The notes under the pieces: generated by a model | Told to the model about the DNA's origin: nothing | Database searches by the model: none | Seen by the model: only the letters and a program-made list of their open reading frames with translations | Made by a program: the position numbers and the translations under genes | In this document: positions 50,800 to 62,820 of the stretch, in pieces | How positions within the stretch are numbered: position 1 is the stretch's first letter | How the letters are laid out: each line of letters opens with the position of its first letter | NCBI GenBank assembly: GCA_018881555.1 | Contig: JACAXG010000021.1 | Coordinates: 7,568,245 to 7,632,244, forward strand | Length of the DNA stretch: 64,000 nucleotides | DNA from: Amblyornis subalaris | Lineage: Eukaryota > Chordata > Aves > Passeriformes > Ptilonorhynchidae | Reading direction: 5' to 3'

Positions 50800-53700
50800 C
50801 AAAGAGACTGGAGCATGTTAGAATAGAGACTGTCATGATGCCCCACTATGAGCCTGAACTCGGACAGTCAGGTATTGTGAAGAAAAAGATGATATAAAAC
50901 TAAGGGATACATCTGTGCCAGATGCTACATGACAGAAGCCTTTTAAATCCTTTCGGTTAACAAGAAAGAGCTTTTCTAATTCTGGAGGAAAATTTAGTTA
51001 GGAATGTTGATATTTCTATTTCTCTTTTTTCAGTGCAGTGCTTCAGAGCCTCCAGCTACTAGCAAGTTCTTTATTTTTTGCTTTAGCCCATCAAACTATG
51101 GCAGATTACAAGGCAGAGTTGTTTTCTGGGAGCTGGGCTCTGGATCTTAGGTTCAGTTCTCTAAAGAAGGGCTATCAGCTGTGTGCTCTCTCTTGTATTC
51201 TGAAATCAAAACTCTTGAATAATCTGAAACTAAAGTGCAATAACTGAAATACAAATTTTTTGAATTGCATACATAGATGAAGGAAATTGTTCTGTCAGTT
51301 TAGAGGAAAAACCATTGGTGCAGAATCTGGTTTGCTCTGCTACCCTGACTTGTCAACTGCTGCTGAGGGCCACGACAAAGATCTGCAACACAGTTTTTTC
51401 CCACAGGATCAGCCCTAGGCAGTCTTTTTGTTATTTCTGTTAGCACTTGGTCACTTTGAAGATGCAGTGGAACCCACGGTATGCTTCACCTGTGACCTCC
51501 TTGAGAAGAAAATCAAGTTTATATTATAAAGCCATGTAATAATATTGACATAGACGTGATTAATTTTAAAGCTATTAAATTATGACTGAATCTCTTTTCA
51601 GGATTGAGCACTGTGATCCTCATTCTCGCAGGGCTAGTGGAGATTGCTGATGTACAGGTTGCAAATCAAGTCCTTTATCCCGTGTCTCATCTGTGTGACA
51701 CAAATAAGGAAAAAGCAGCACCTTTATTAAAGGGTGCAAATTTTAATTTTAAGGGGATTTTTTATAAAATATTCCACATTACAGTTTTAGTGTGGAGTAT
51801 CAAACTAGCTTTGTCTTGCCAAGTCCTTTATCTGTATGCTAGTCACTGCAACNTAAAATACAGACAGTGCAATTTTTATTCTACATTACCTGAAAACTCT
51901 TGGGAGAAGAGAGCAATTGATTATGAAAATAGCTGAACCATCCTTTAAAGCTAGAGAAGTCCATGTCTGAAATAGACAAACTCCTTGCAGGAGTTTGTTT
52001 TGCTTGTTACTCAGAATTTATACACTTCATGTTCAGCTCAAAGTATTTCAACACAATGCTTTTACCTGAACGAACTTGCATTCATTAATAGTAGAGGGAA
52101 TGGATTTTGATTTGTAATTGATTAGCTGTCTTAATGTGTTTGCATCAGTTGAAAAATGCACTAGCACAAGCAAAAGCGCAATATTGCTCCAAGTAATTTT
52201 CCAGCCGTCTGTGTTTCAGTGGCTGGATGGCATTTAAGGTAACTATGCAATGTAACGGATGCTGATTTCGTCCTATATTGCTGTCATGCTAATGACTAAT
52301 AGTGCTGATAAAAGGCAGTTGAGCATTTGCCTGGGGCATGGAAAACTGACTCTCTGGGGTGAACTGTACCATGATGTCAACGTTGTTTGGAATGCATGGA
52401 TTCCATCATGGCTCCGTGTTTTGTCTTTAAATAGTCCTTGCTTTCATGCAGAACTCCTCTGTTCTGACTTACAGCTGAATTCTTGTATCTCTGGTGGTGT
52501 TAAATTGCAATCAGTGCTATAGACAAAAGCAAAATTTTAGTGTTTTAAAAAATAATCTCTGCTTTTGATATTGAGGGAATACTTGGGTGGCCTGTGTGAA
52601 ATCAGTTGGTGGTCTAATTCCTTGAGGATGCATCAAAATCAAACAACAAAAAAAAACCCTTCATTATAAACATTATAAACAACACCCTTGCTGATATATT
52701 CAGCATGGAACAAAAACTGAGCTGTGGAGGAATGAAATCCTCTGTGACTTTTAGTTACAACTTCTCCCAGAACACTGTCCATATTGGTAGAGGAAAATTG
52801 AGTCTTCTCACTGTGTTATTTTGTTACTGGATTTTAGAATTGGCAAAGAGATATAGTTTAACAAGGGAGCTCCATCCACTGTTTGGTCATTTTTGAGCAA
52901 GTAGAGGAAATTATCCATAAAAAGTTGTATTTGGATACTGACTTAATTCCTTGAAATGAAGTTTCTCTGTGTTTTACCTGTAGGCACGCAATATACTTAA
53001 AGCTTACAAAATTTCTTGCCTTAGCCCCTAGTGATTAAATTAACCCTAAATCTTATGTGATTTGTGATTCTGTGTATGAGATTGTATTTTTGTAGTTCAG
53101 AGTGCTCTTCACTGTCAGTCAAAAGAAGGAAAAGGAACAAATGTAGAAGGAAACTCCACTCACTGTCTGCTGTTGGGTGTGGCTGAGGAAATCCATGTAC
53201 TGGTTGATGACAGCCAAATTAATTAGCTTCTTGGTGAGATACTTGAAAATTCTTATACATTGTGCCATTAGATTTTAGCCAACTACATATAAATATAAAT
53301 GAAGAAGTTGTGATGGTATATTAGTGGTATCTAGAGACAAGTCTGTCACTTTCTTCCAGTATGACACATGTTCTTTAAGAAACAGCAGTGATGGCACATG
53401 CAACCATGATCATTTTTATTTTGCTTCTATCTGTCTGTAGTGACTTTAAAAAAATTATGTAAGAAAAGTACATCCTGTGTTAAATAATAGACTTCCATTA
53501 TTCCTGCTAAGTTATTACTTACTTTACCTTGGATATGGGTAAGAATAGGACAACATAGAATTTATAATCCTTGAGCTCCTAGATGGGACTTTTATCTAAA
53601 CCTGTTGAGGTGACTAGGAATGCAGCAGATGGTCTCCTTTCAGTGTCTACGGCATTTCATGTTATTTAGTGCTGCTGCTTTTAGAGGTGCCTCTCTGGAC

Positions 53701-53900
53701 AACTGTACACAAAGAGCTGTGCAGCAATAGCGTAGAGCACGAAGTATTCACCCAAACCCTTGTATCTGTCATTGTTTCACAGTTTGTGTTTGTGGAAGAT
53801 GAGGACTGTGTCTCCTGAAGTAGTTTCTTGGTGCTGTACACCCCTCTCGTGTTTGACTGAGAGCCTTTCTGTCTCATCCTTTCATATGCAATAACTCTCT
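50800..53900. other. Intron without recognisable features
   Basis: AT-rich intron. A 9-bp duplication (CATTATAAA twice) is at 52,662-52,679. Weak MIR-like wording near 51,120-51,230 was not strong enough to call. Confidence 0.5.
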
Positions 53901-53939
53901 GATGCTCAGCTACTTGTTGAGCGTAATAACCCAGTGGAG

Positions 53940-54210
53940 TTTCTTGTTGGAGGATGTTTTACTTTAAACAAACCATTCATGTTTCTGCTTCTGTTGTTTC
54001 CCAGTATTCTGCAAACCAGGAATCAGGAACGGGAGGAGCCCTAGCCAAGCAGTCATGCAGCCGAAAGTCTGCACACTTCCTCTTGGCTCTCTGCAAAACC
54101 ACTTTTATAAGTCCAGTGCAAGAAGTTCTAGTACAGTTTGACTGACACCTTCCCCCGTGCATCTTCAGGAAGGATCACTGTGGTGAAACTTAATAAAATT
54201 AATTATCAGC
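53940..54210. promoter_or_regulatory. Conserved-element-like block
   Basis: A 250-base non-repetitive stretch with balanced composition, containing TTTAAACAAACC (forkhead-like), several CpG and a trailing AATTAATTA-like core. It stands out by texture only. Confidence 0.22.
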
Positions 54211-57200
54211 ACNTTGTAATGTTTTCTGTGTTAGCCAAAGACATTCTCAATGACTAATGATGCTGCACGCTTAAAAGCAAATGCAGGTCGTTTTAAAGTT
54301 TAGTCTAATTTGTCTTTCTCATTCGTATCCCTGTTTTAAATTTCAGTTTCAGAAATGTGTCATTTTCTTAGACTTGCCTTCAATCATACACACAAGCTGT
54401 GGCTAAAACAGTATTTTCTTGTCTTCTGTTATTTCTGTGCAGAATGCTCTTCTGTGTGGAATGACTTACAGAAGGAAATAAAAATGCTGAGAAAATCAGA
54501 TCCGGTTGATGTAACTAAATGTATTTATTTCAAATTGTCATCCTGCAAAGACGAGATTTACTAGAGCGAGGACTCTTTCGTATATGAGGCAAAGGGACAT
54601 CTGCAGGTGCATCTGGAGGAAACACTTGGATCCTGTGTGTTGTGCTCTGTTTTTACTGGGCTGTTATTATTGGTCACTGAAAGGCAAGATGCCAGAACTG
54701 GACAGGAAATACTTTTTTTTCCCTTTCTATGAGAGTTTTCTGACAAAAATACATTCTTCATAGAAGCTTCTGAAAATAATGCAGAGTTTTGTAAAAAAAT
54801 GTATTTCCCATCCTCTCCCAGCCATTTTTCCAAAATGGTGTTTGAGTAATATTAGCTAAACCTCCTTAAGTAGTGTGTGACTTTTTAAACTNAATTTGTT
54901 ATAAATAGGTGTTTCCACTCAGCTTTGCATTTTGACAAAAGAACTTTCAAGCAGAAACTTCCTGATTTTTTTTAGGCAGTGCTGTTCTAAATATAGGAAC
55001 TCCTAAAGGAGATCTAAAATGCTTCATACTCAGGTACTTACTATTCAAAACCACTATGATGACAGTTCATTAAAACTTGAAAGATGGATTGGAAAAAAAA
55101 TTTCTATGCACAGTCCATGTTGTTTGGGCCTCTCAAGGTTTTTAGCATGTTTTCCCTCTGTGCCAGAGCAGGCACTCCCCCCGAAAACAACTTCAAAGCT
55201 ATTTCATTTTTCTGTGTCTGGGTACTCCTTCCTAATGAAGAAGATTGTGTTCCTTCTGGGAACCTGTTGGTTTATTTCAAATGTGATGGAGGAAGTGAAG
55301 TGTCAAAGGTGCTTATGTTGCTACAATCTCAGTGAAAAATAAATGGCTCAGTGGAGAAGGGAGGACCTTCATGGAAGATTCAGAAGTGCTTAGAGATCAT
55401 TCATATCAAACTGGTAGGAAAGCAGACCCTGGTAATTCCAATGTTTTTGTTTTCACCTGTTGTGGACATCTCCATTTATTTCATCAGCTGTTTTTCTAGA
55501 TGGTTTCTATTTTTTTCCTTTATCCTTAGAGGCGCTATTGAAAAAATGCTCATTACTTTGACCAGAAGTCTGTCAAAACAGATGTGATTTAAAAGCACAG
55601 GCGATTCATAATAGTCCCCTTCTGTGCACCATTTAGTTGCTGATTCATCACTTTGCTGCTGGGGATGAGTCTGCTGGTCAGTTTGCCCCTTTTTCTGTGG
55701 CTTGAAGCTAAGCTTGTACANCTATGAATACTCTTGGGATCTGAGGGATTTAATAGTCTGAGCATTTGCCATACTTCACTGAACTGAGAACACATATTTG
55801 AGTGTAATAGTCCAGTCTTTGACATTGAATGATCCACGACCCCCATCTTGAAGAACTCACATAAAGTCTATAAATTATCCTTTCTCATGAGATACAGATA
55901 TCTGATCTGTACTTGTCATTCCTATCAGAAGATGAGTGAGAGCTTCAGGATGTGGATATATTGCTAGGACTTTGACCTGTGCATCTCATGGGGAAAAAAA
56001 TAATCCGCAGGGAACAAAACCTATCTGTTCTTCTATGGAGCACCCATCTGACCATTATACCTGTCCTTTAAATCTTCAGCCTTGGAGGTTTTGGATCATA
56101 TTTTGTTGAAGTTTAGCTGATTTCTCCTTTTTTTTTTGTAAGCAGTATTTTTTACTTTTGTATCTGCATATTATGATAAAAAAAAGAAATCTTTGAAACA
56201 GGATAGAGTTTCTATAGTACCCTTGCAGATTAGGATAAATAGGATTATCACAGTATTCAACTAATTGATCAAATTTATGTACACTGAAAAGCATCCATGC
56301 AAAGCTAATTTCTTTCAATCAGATTCTTTGTGCTGGTGTCACAATTGTGCTGATTGCACAANTCAGCCTCATCTGAAGTTACATGACTCTTATTACTATT
56401 TTGATTAGATTTTACTTTTNTTTTTAATAAAAAAAATCCTTTATTGAAAGGATCAAATGATCTTGATGTCTGAAAGCTGTATAATACTAAAGGTAACAGG
56501 ATAAATTTATATTGTGTCACACAGCTATAAGTTCTATTGCTGTTCTATGCGACTGTAGATGTTACTGTGCAGTAACAGTACCTGGTTTTAGGTGGATGGA
56601 AGATCTTGGCCATGTAGGCAATTTTTCAAAGTCCATTGCTGCTATTGGAAAAGTTTCCACAGATCCTGTTCGGTTTCAAGCTGATCCTCATGGCTCAGTT
56701 TTGACCTTGGCAGCTCATGGCTGTGCTGCTTCTGTAGACAGAATTTTAGAACTCAGCCTTGTAACTCGATCTTACAGGGGTTCAGCACTTCTAAAAGGGA
56801 CTAAACNCAGAACTAATGTTGCAGGCTGTTCAGGTTTGTGAAACAGGACTTGAGTTTGTCATCAGTCACCTTTGTTACTTCTGTCTGATANATGGCTTCC
56901 CAGAGTGAGGAATAAAATTAAGAGGTATGGGTTAATCAGCGACTGACTTGTCAAATGAAACAACCANAGAAGTGGTCATCATTGCCGGAGGCAAATTGGA
57001 ATAACAGTTTTTACTGTATCTTGAAGTATACTGAAATGTCTCCTGATTCCTATTAGTGCCATTTTTAGAGTGTATACATCTTGGTTTTATTCTGCTGGTA
57101 TTCATGGAGCATCTGAAAGATGTCAGGGAGGCTGATAGGCTTTTAGCAGGTGCAACATCAAGTCTGGCAACTTCATAAAACTACCATTTTTTTGCAGCAT

Positions 57201-57509
57201 TTACATTGCAGCTTCCCAAACATTTGGAGCCTTTCTGCCNAAGGGTATGGTAGTCTCAGTAGCAGATGCAGTGTAGGTTTATATTTAGGATTAGACATGG
57301 CACTTAAAATTTTTAGCGTACCTGTGTGACATAAGTGAAGTGCCTTGAAATGTTAGATAGTATTGGTAGGATGGATAATCAATAAATAGGCCTGCCTAAC
57401 TAGTTGGGGGGAAAAAAGACTAATAATTAGGACTTAGAAAAAACAACGTAAGGACTTTTTAAAGTCCTTTTCCTTTTAAAATGAAATTAATAAACTGTAC
57501 TTGCCTTTC

Positions 57510-57740
57510 TAACTTCTGAGGGTAAGACCTGAGTCCTTTCAGAGTGAACAGCATCTTACCCTCGCCGGACCGCACTCTTCCAAGGCAGCCCTGTTTAGAA
57601 GGCAGTGCATAGTTGCGCTGTGTAGTCATGGTCTGCTGTTTCCTCCCTTGGGCCAGCTTCAAGGGCAAGGTCCCACCCTCTCCCTGTCTAGAGCTGCTAA
57701 TTTGTTCAGTCCTCTGTGACCCAGGCTTGAGCACGTGCTG
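57510..57740. other. GC-richer intron patch
   Basis: Slightly raised G+C with a few CpG (CCTCGCCGGACCGC around 57,560). A 91-codon minus-strand frame covers it but matches no known protein and has no splice support. Confidence 0.3.
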
Positions 57741-59030
57741 AAGGTTTGCCTACAAACTCTCTGCATACTCTCAGCAAACTGCTTGTTCTATGCCAGAGAC
57801 TAAGCCGTGATAAGGGTATTGGAATTCACTGGTTTATATACATTAGTGTTCTTCTATAGAAGTGTGCATAGTGACCATAACATGATAAATAGCAAGCACA
57901 TCTCTATTAGTTACATTTGGGAAATGAATTTTTGCAGTTCTGTAAATCCAAGTTGCCAGTTTACATGTGTAAATGCTCTCATTTCAAACATGCATCTAAA
58001 TACTGACTGAGGGTTTTGAGTTTTGAACTCATATAATTTGGGTTCGTTATGCTTGCTTCCTAATTTGTTCTACCTTTGAAATTTTTGCAGTGTTAGGTTT
58101 TTGCTGACAGAGTTGTTACTTGGCAGAGATTTCAGCTGTGAAAGAGTGTGAGAATATGTGCTTTGAATTTNTAATTTTAGTTCCCTATGTGGAGAAAATT
58201 TTTGTGCTTTTAGATCATATGGCTCAAAAAATAGAAATTTCTGAATGAAGATAAAATTTGGTGGCTTAGGCCATGCCCAAATATGAGTGGTGTAATGAAA
58301 CCTATGAATTACTCTAGACAAACGCTTTTTTTTGAGCCATGCTTTGTTATCCTGTAGCATAATATAGATTTACTTTCAAAGAGAGAAATGAAAATTATAC
58401 CGACTTTATGGCAATCTGTATTTTGGTATGTGTCATGTTTAGGTGTGTTTCAGCTAATTCTGAAAAACTAGCTATGGTACTCCACAAAATAGGCCGAACA
58501 GGGCTCTAGTCTTGCTTCATCTTTACTTAGGAAGAGTCTCAGATGTAGCAAAAGTAAAGCCTGAATGAGATGTCTGTGTTCTGCTGTGTTTTCCCTCTAA
58601 GAAGGAAAATGCTACACAAGTAAGGTTTTAAATCAAGGAGATCATCTATAGATACACTTGCTCATGTGCTCACAGAGGATAATCTATTGCTTCTACTTTC
58701 TGACTGTGGCTGACAGTTTTTTCTTCAGACTTCTCATTTGAATCGATTTCAGATTGATAATGAAAATGTTTCACCTTTTCGAGATATATTTCCCCTACAC
58801 ACATGTGTAACTGAAAAATTTAGTATCTCTAACTTATTGGAAATACATGAAGCTTATATTTGGGTTATATTAATTTTCAGTGCAGAAGATTAAACCAATT
58901 GATTAAAAGCTGTTCTCCTGTAATGTACTTGGATCAGACAAGTCCAAAACCAGTGTATGACTATATCGAAAAAGTCTTTAAACATATGTTCACATTAAAA
59001 ACCAGAATAATGTGTTAATCTTGTCTGTAA

Positions 59031-59049
59031 ATATATATATATATATATA
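59031..59049 (+). repeat. (AT)9 microsatellite
   Basis: Nine AT units plus A, followed by further AT-rich sequence with TTTATAATATATTA. Confidence 0.9.
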
Positions 59050-59939
59050 AATATTTATAATATATTATTTTGGATGTCTTCAAATTGTATTCCAACATTA
59101 AATCCCCATTCAAATGAAAACTTTACCTTTTGACAGAGAAATATTGTTCGAGAATGCAGAAGAGAACCAACCCGACAGTCATTGTAAGGTTCACACATGC
59201 AGTAATTGATCCACAAGAAATTTTTGGGGGGAGGTTGAGGGATGGCGTGTGGCAATGACCTGAAAAAGTAGGTGTACTAATTTTTTTCCATATTTAATCA
59301 TATGTAGTTAGCAGAAAACATCCCAATAATAATTCCATTATGAACTATGATGGAGCAGCTGCTGTTGTATCAGTAATATTTTACTAAATTATTCTTGAAT
59401 CCAGATCCTGGTTTCTGAGTTACAGATTTTTTTATTTTTCTTTTTAGAAATCAAAGGGGTGGTGTACTCACCTCCCTGCTAGGTCATTCATTCTTGTGGG
59501 TTTTGGATTTTTTAATTTAATATATTATTCCTAATTCTTACTCTAGAATTGGGGTAACTTTTATTTCCACTCTTTTAATTGCTTAACATGTGAAAGAGTG
59601 TTGTCATTTTATGCTTGTTTTTTTCAATATGAGTTCTTAATGAATATCATTCTTCCAGAAAATGTTAGATTTTGAGACTAAAAGATGAATTCACACTGTA
59701 GTTGCACTGTTTTGTTCTTCTCTTTTCAGAAAAGAATGCTTGTCACTAATAATGTTGGACATATGAAGCGGTAAAATATTTGCCATTAGAAACTGTTTCG
59801 AAATGCATTTATTTTGTACCTTGGTGCTGATAAATGGAACAGGTTTTATTTGCAAAATCACCGTGACATTGAAAGATGTTATATAACCGCCACAATTTTG
59901 GTTAGCAGGGACTCAATATTGTGTAAATATCAGAATAAC

Positions 59940-60560
59940 CCAGCTGACTGCAGCAGGAGGTTATAACACAATCAGATTGATTTTCCATAATGAATGTTAA
60001 TAATGATCAGTTAATATTAACTGCTTCTTTCTGCTGTGATAACAAGGGCTACTGTTAAGTCGGGGATAATGTGACAGAGCTTTTGGGGTTGCGTGACATC
60101 TCATCCAGGCGTGGAAAAAGCCCGTCCTGTCAGAGGATCGTCATTTAAAGATCCTGTGGTGGGTTTTGTTCTGCTCTGCTTGCTCCTGTGTGGGTACCGA
60201 TATCTCAAAACATTTTGAGCAAGCATCTAGCTAAGTCAAAAAAGCAGAACTGCTTCAGAGGTCACGATGACTTTGCATAATGAGTCCATTAGATGCGGTA
60301 ATCAATATCAAGCCCTTGGATCTTATGAATATTGATGAAGCAATTGTAGCGAGGAGGTAGATGGGGAATTGAGATGCATTTTGGTATAATCAGAGAAACA
60401 GTTAATGGCCTAGGTAGATTATGGGTCCAGTAACCACCTTACAACATTTTGGATCTTTCTAAATTATCATTAATAATGGAAAAGCCATTATGGCATTTGC
60501 AGTGGGAAAGAACTGTACATGGCTTGTGTTGCATTCTGCCCACACAGTGCTTCCAAAGAC
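59940..60560. promoter_or_regulatory. Candidate developmental enhancer / conserved non-coding block
   Basis: About 600 bases of non-repetitive sequence dense in known-type sites: a 16-bp perfect palindrome CAGTTAATATTAACTG (60,008-60,023), TTTGCATAATGAG (POU/ATTA type, 60,272-60,284), an ATCAATA (60,301-60,307) and a TATTGAT (60,330-60,336) that form inverted ONECUT-type sites, and several ATTA cores (CATTAATAATGG, GCCATTATGGC). Short CpG-bearing stretches (GTCGGGG, GCGTG, CGTCATTT) sit between the AT-rich motifs. Long blocks of this texture inside huge introns of vertebrate signalling genes are often deeply conserved enhancers. Conservation itself is not visible here. Confidence 0.45.
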
Positions 60561-62710
60561 ACTGGTGTCACTCCGTTGTTTGAAAAACAGTGGTAAAAAT
60601 CCACTGGTGAAAACAGTGGATCACACGGTGAGGAATTATGTCACCTTTTCACTTTTCCTTTGAATTGTTTTTCTGCCTTTTTTTCATTGGTTGGTTTTGT
60701 TTTTCCTTTGTCCTCATGATTCCCTCTTTTCTGTAGAGGAAAAAGAATCTGGAAGGTTTTATGAGGAGTCATGAGTATTAAGCTAATTTTTGCATGTGCC
60801 CACAGTTGTGTGCCCCTTCACCCTTCAGGCCTGGGCTTAGTGCAATGACTTCATCCCTCTGAGCCCTGTAAGCAGCATAGAAACTTCCGAAAATCCCTGC
60901 TGATAGCTCACATGCAGGAGCTGGCTGAAATATGTTACACTGCTATTACGGAGTTTGCAAGCACAAGCGCTTGTAGCTGGATTATACAATCAGTNATCTG
61001 ATCTCCAGCCCAGCTATCAGTCTGCAGAATGGAGTAAACAAAAATTCCTTACCTTGCAGAGGTTGAGCCGAACACATGTTGATAGATAACTGGCAAGTAT
61101 ATGGAGGCTGAGGTGAGTTCAGGCCTTGTCCCGGGTGTGGGACAAATCAGTCAGACGAAAGAAGATAAGGGGAAAGATGCAGAAAATGTAAAGAGTAAAA
61201 GTTGCTGCTTTATAAAGAGAAGAGTCCCTGACAGAAGGATGACATTTTAGGTGCAAAAAGCTCTGGCCTACGAAAGGAGAGTGCAGAATTTTCATTTCAT
61301 GCTCTTTTGCCTGTGTAAGCAGCTAACATGGTGTTGAAGAGCGCAGCCTTTCTCACTTGGCAGTGAGAATGGATGGCTCTGAATTGAAAGTCTAGGTCTG
61401 TGCAGAGTCTTTGTAAAAAACTTGATTCAATCAGCAATGACCAACTCACTCAAGTCATAGTACAAAATCCTGAGACTCAATTTTTTTTTCTAGCGTTTAT
61501 TTAAGACAACCAGTATGCAGAGCAAATAGGATCTTTTACAGAAAAACTGAGGGGGAACTTCAGGATTGCATCTTTTACTTAGGCAAATCAGCTTTCAACG
61601 TGGTGGAAGTGTGTGTGATTAANACACACAGTATGTGCAGAGAGGGCCAAATACAGTTAGAGCTACAAAAAAGTTACGTTGACAGAGGATATTTCAAAAA
61701 ATAGATTTCCAGATAGTAATAAGTACATTTAGCTGCAATTGTTCTCTGGTGACTAAAATAAATACCTAAGAATAAATGTTGTCTATAAATAAGTATTTGG
61801 CTTAGTGCCAAATTTCTCTGCTGTTTATGGAAAAGCAGATAAAAAAAAGCAGTTGCTGTGACTTTTCCACCATATGACCTGTTTTGACCCTTACTCTAGC
61901 ACTGATGAAATGAGACCAGTGTGGCTGAAAATTGTCAGCCACAAGACCCATGCCATCAGAGGACTGTGCTAGGGACACTCAGAGGAAACTAGGCGTATCA
62001 GTTTTGAGATACAAGTTTGAAATTACAAAGGAATAATGTTACATAACTTTTCTTGTNAAATAGCATCACTAGGATGTGAGACCTTGACTAGTCTTGGTGA
62101 AGTCTGTAGTAAATACTCTTGTTTTGTATTTATTTTAGAGATATACATTTTTGTTGTTGTTGGAAAGCGAAAGGTACTTCTGCATCTTCCAAATAGTTCT
62201 AAGATGCTGCAAATGACACCAAATATGCACACTGATAGCACCAATAACTTTCTCCATCTGGTAGTGTCCTCCTACNGAAGATGGTATCCAGCTGGACACT
62301 GATAGTGTTTCACATTTGGCACAGAGTTATGGTCTCATAGGGGCCCAGCCACTACCTGTCCTTCTTGGAATATTTTCTTTCGTTTCAACTTGGTATCAAT
62401 CAGAAATCTTTACATCAAATTTCAGTACTACTTATGATGGTTTCATTAGCGATGCTGAAACTTGAAGGCATGAGACACTGACAACTGTATTTATTTTCAA
62501 AAAATACTATTCACTAATATTTTTCTGTCTAGAATTACTCTGCTTCTATGTAACATCTGGTANCACCATTAGGATATTTTGCTGTCTGGCATTGCCTTGA
62601 GGATTTTGATTTAGAGTCATATTTGTATAGTTCAAGGCTAGACCTTGTAAGTTCATTCATGACTTGAATTTTCCCTTTTTGTTNGCCAGGCTTATGGGTA
62701 TAGAAAGATG

Positions 62711-62820
62711 GAATCATAGAATTGTTCAGGTTGGAAAAGACCTTCGAGATAATCCAGTCCAACCATTAACCCAGCACTGCCAAGTCCACCACTAAACCAT
62801 GTCCCCAAGTGCCACATCTG
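62711..62820 (-). mobile_element. CR1 LINE 3' fragment, reverse orientation
   Basis: Begins with GAATCATAGAATTGTTCAGG, the complement of the CR1 terminus, then TTGGAAAAGACCTTCGAGAT, AATCCAGTCCAACCATTAAC, CCAGCACTGCCAAGTCCACC, ACTAAACCATGTCCCCAAGT and GCCACATCTG. These match the complement of the same subfamily segment seen in the 46-kb copy. Only the last 110 or so bases remain. It is a dead 5'-truncated insertion. Confidence 0.93.

Noticed and set aside
51120..51230. Possible third MIR-like fragment
   Set aside because: Only a few words (AGCTGGGCTCTGG, CAGCTGTGTG) resemble the family; the core and AAATGGG segments are absent.
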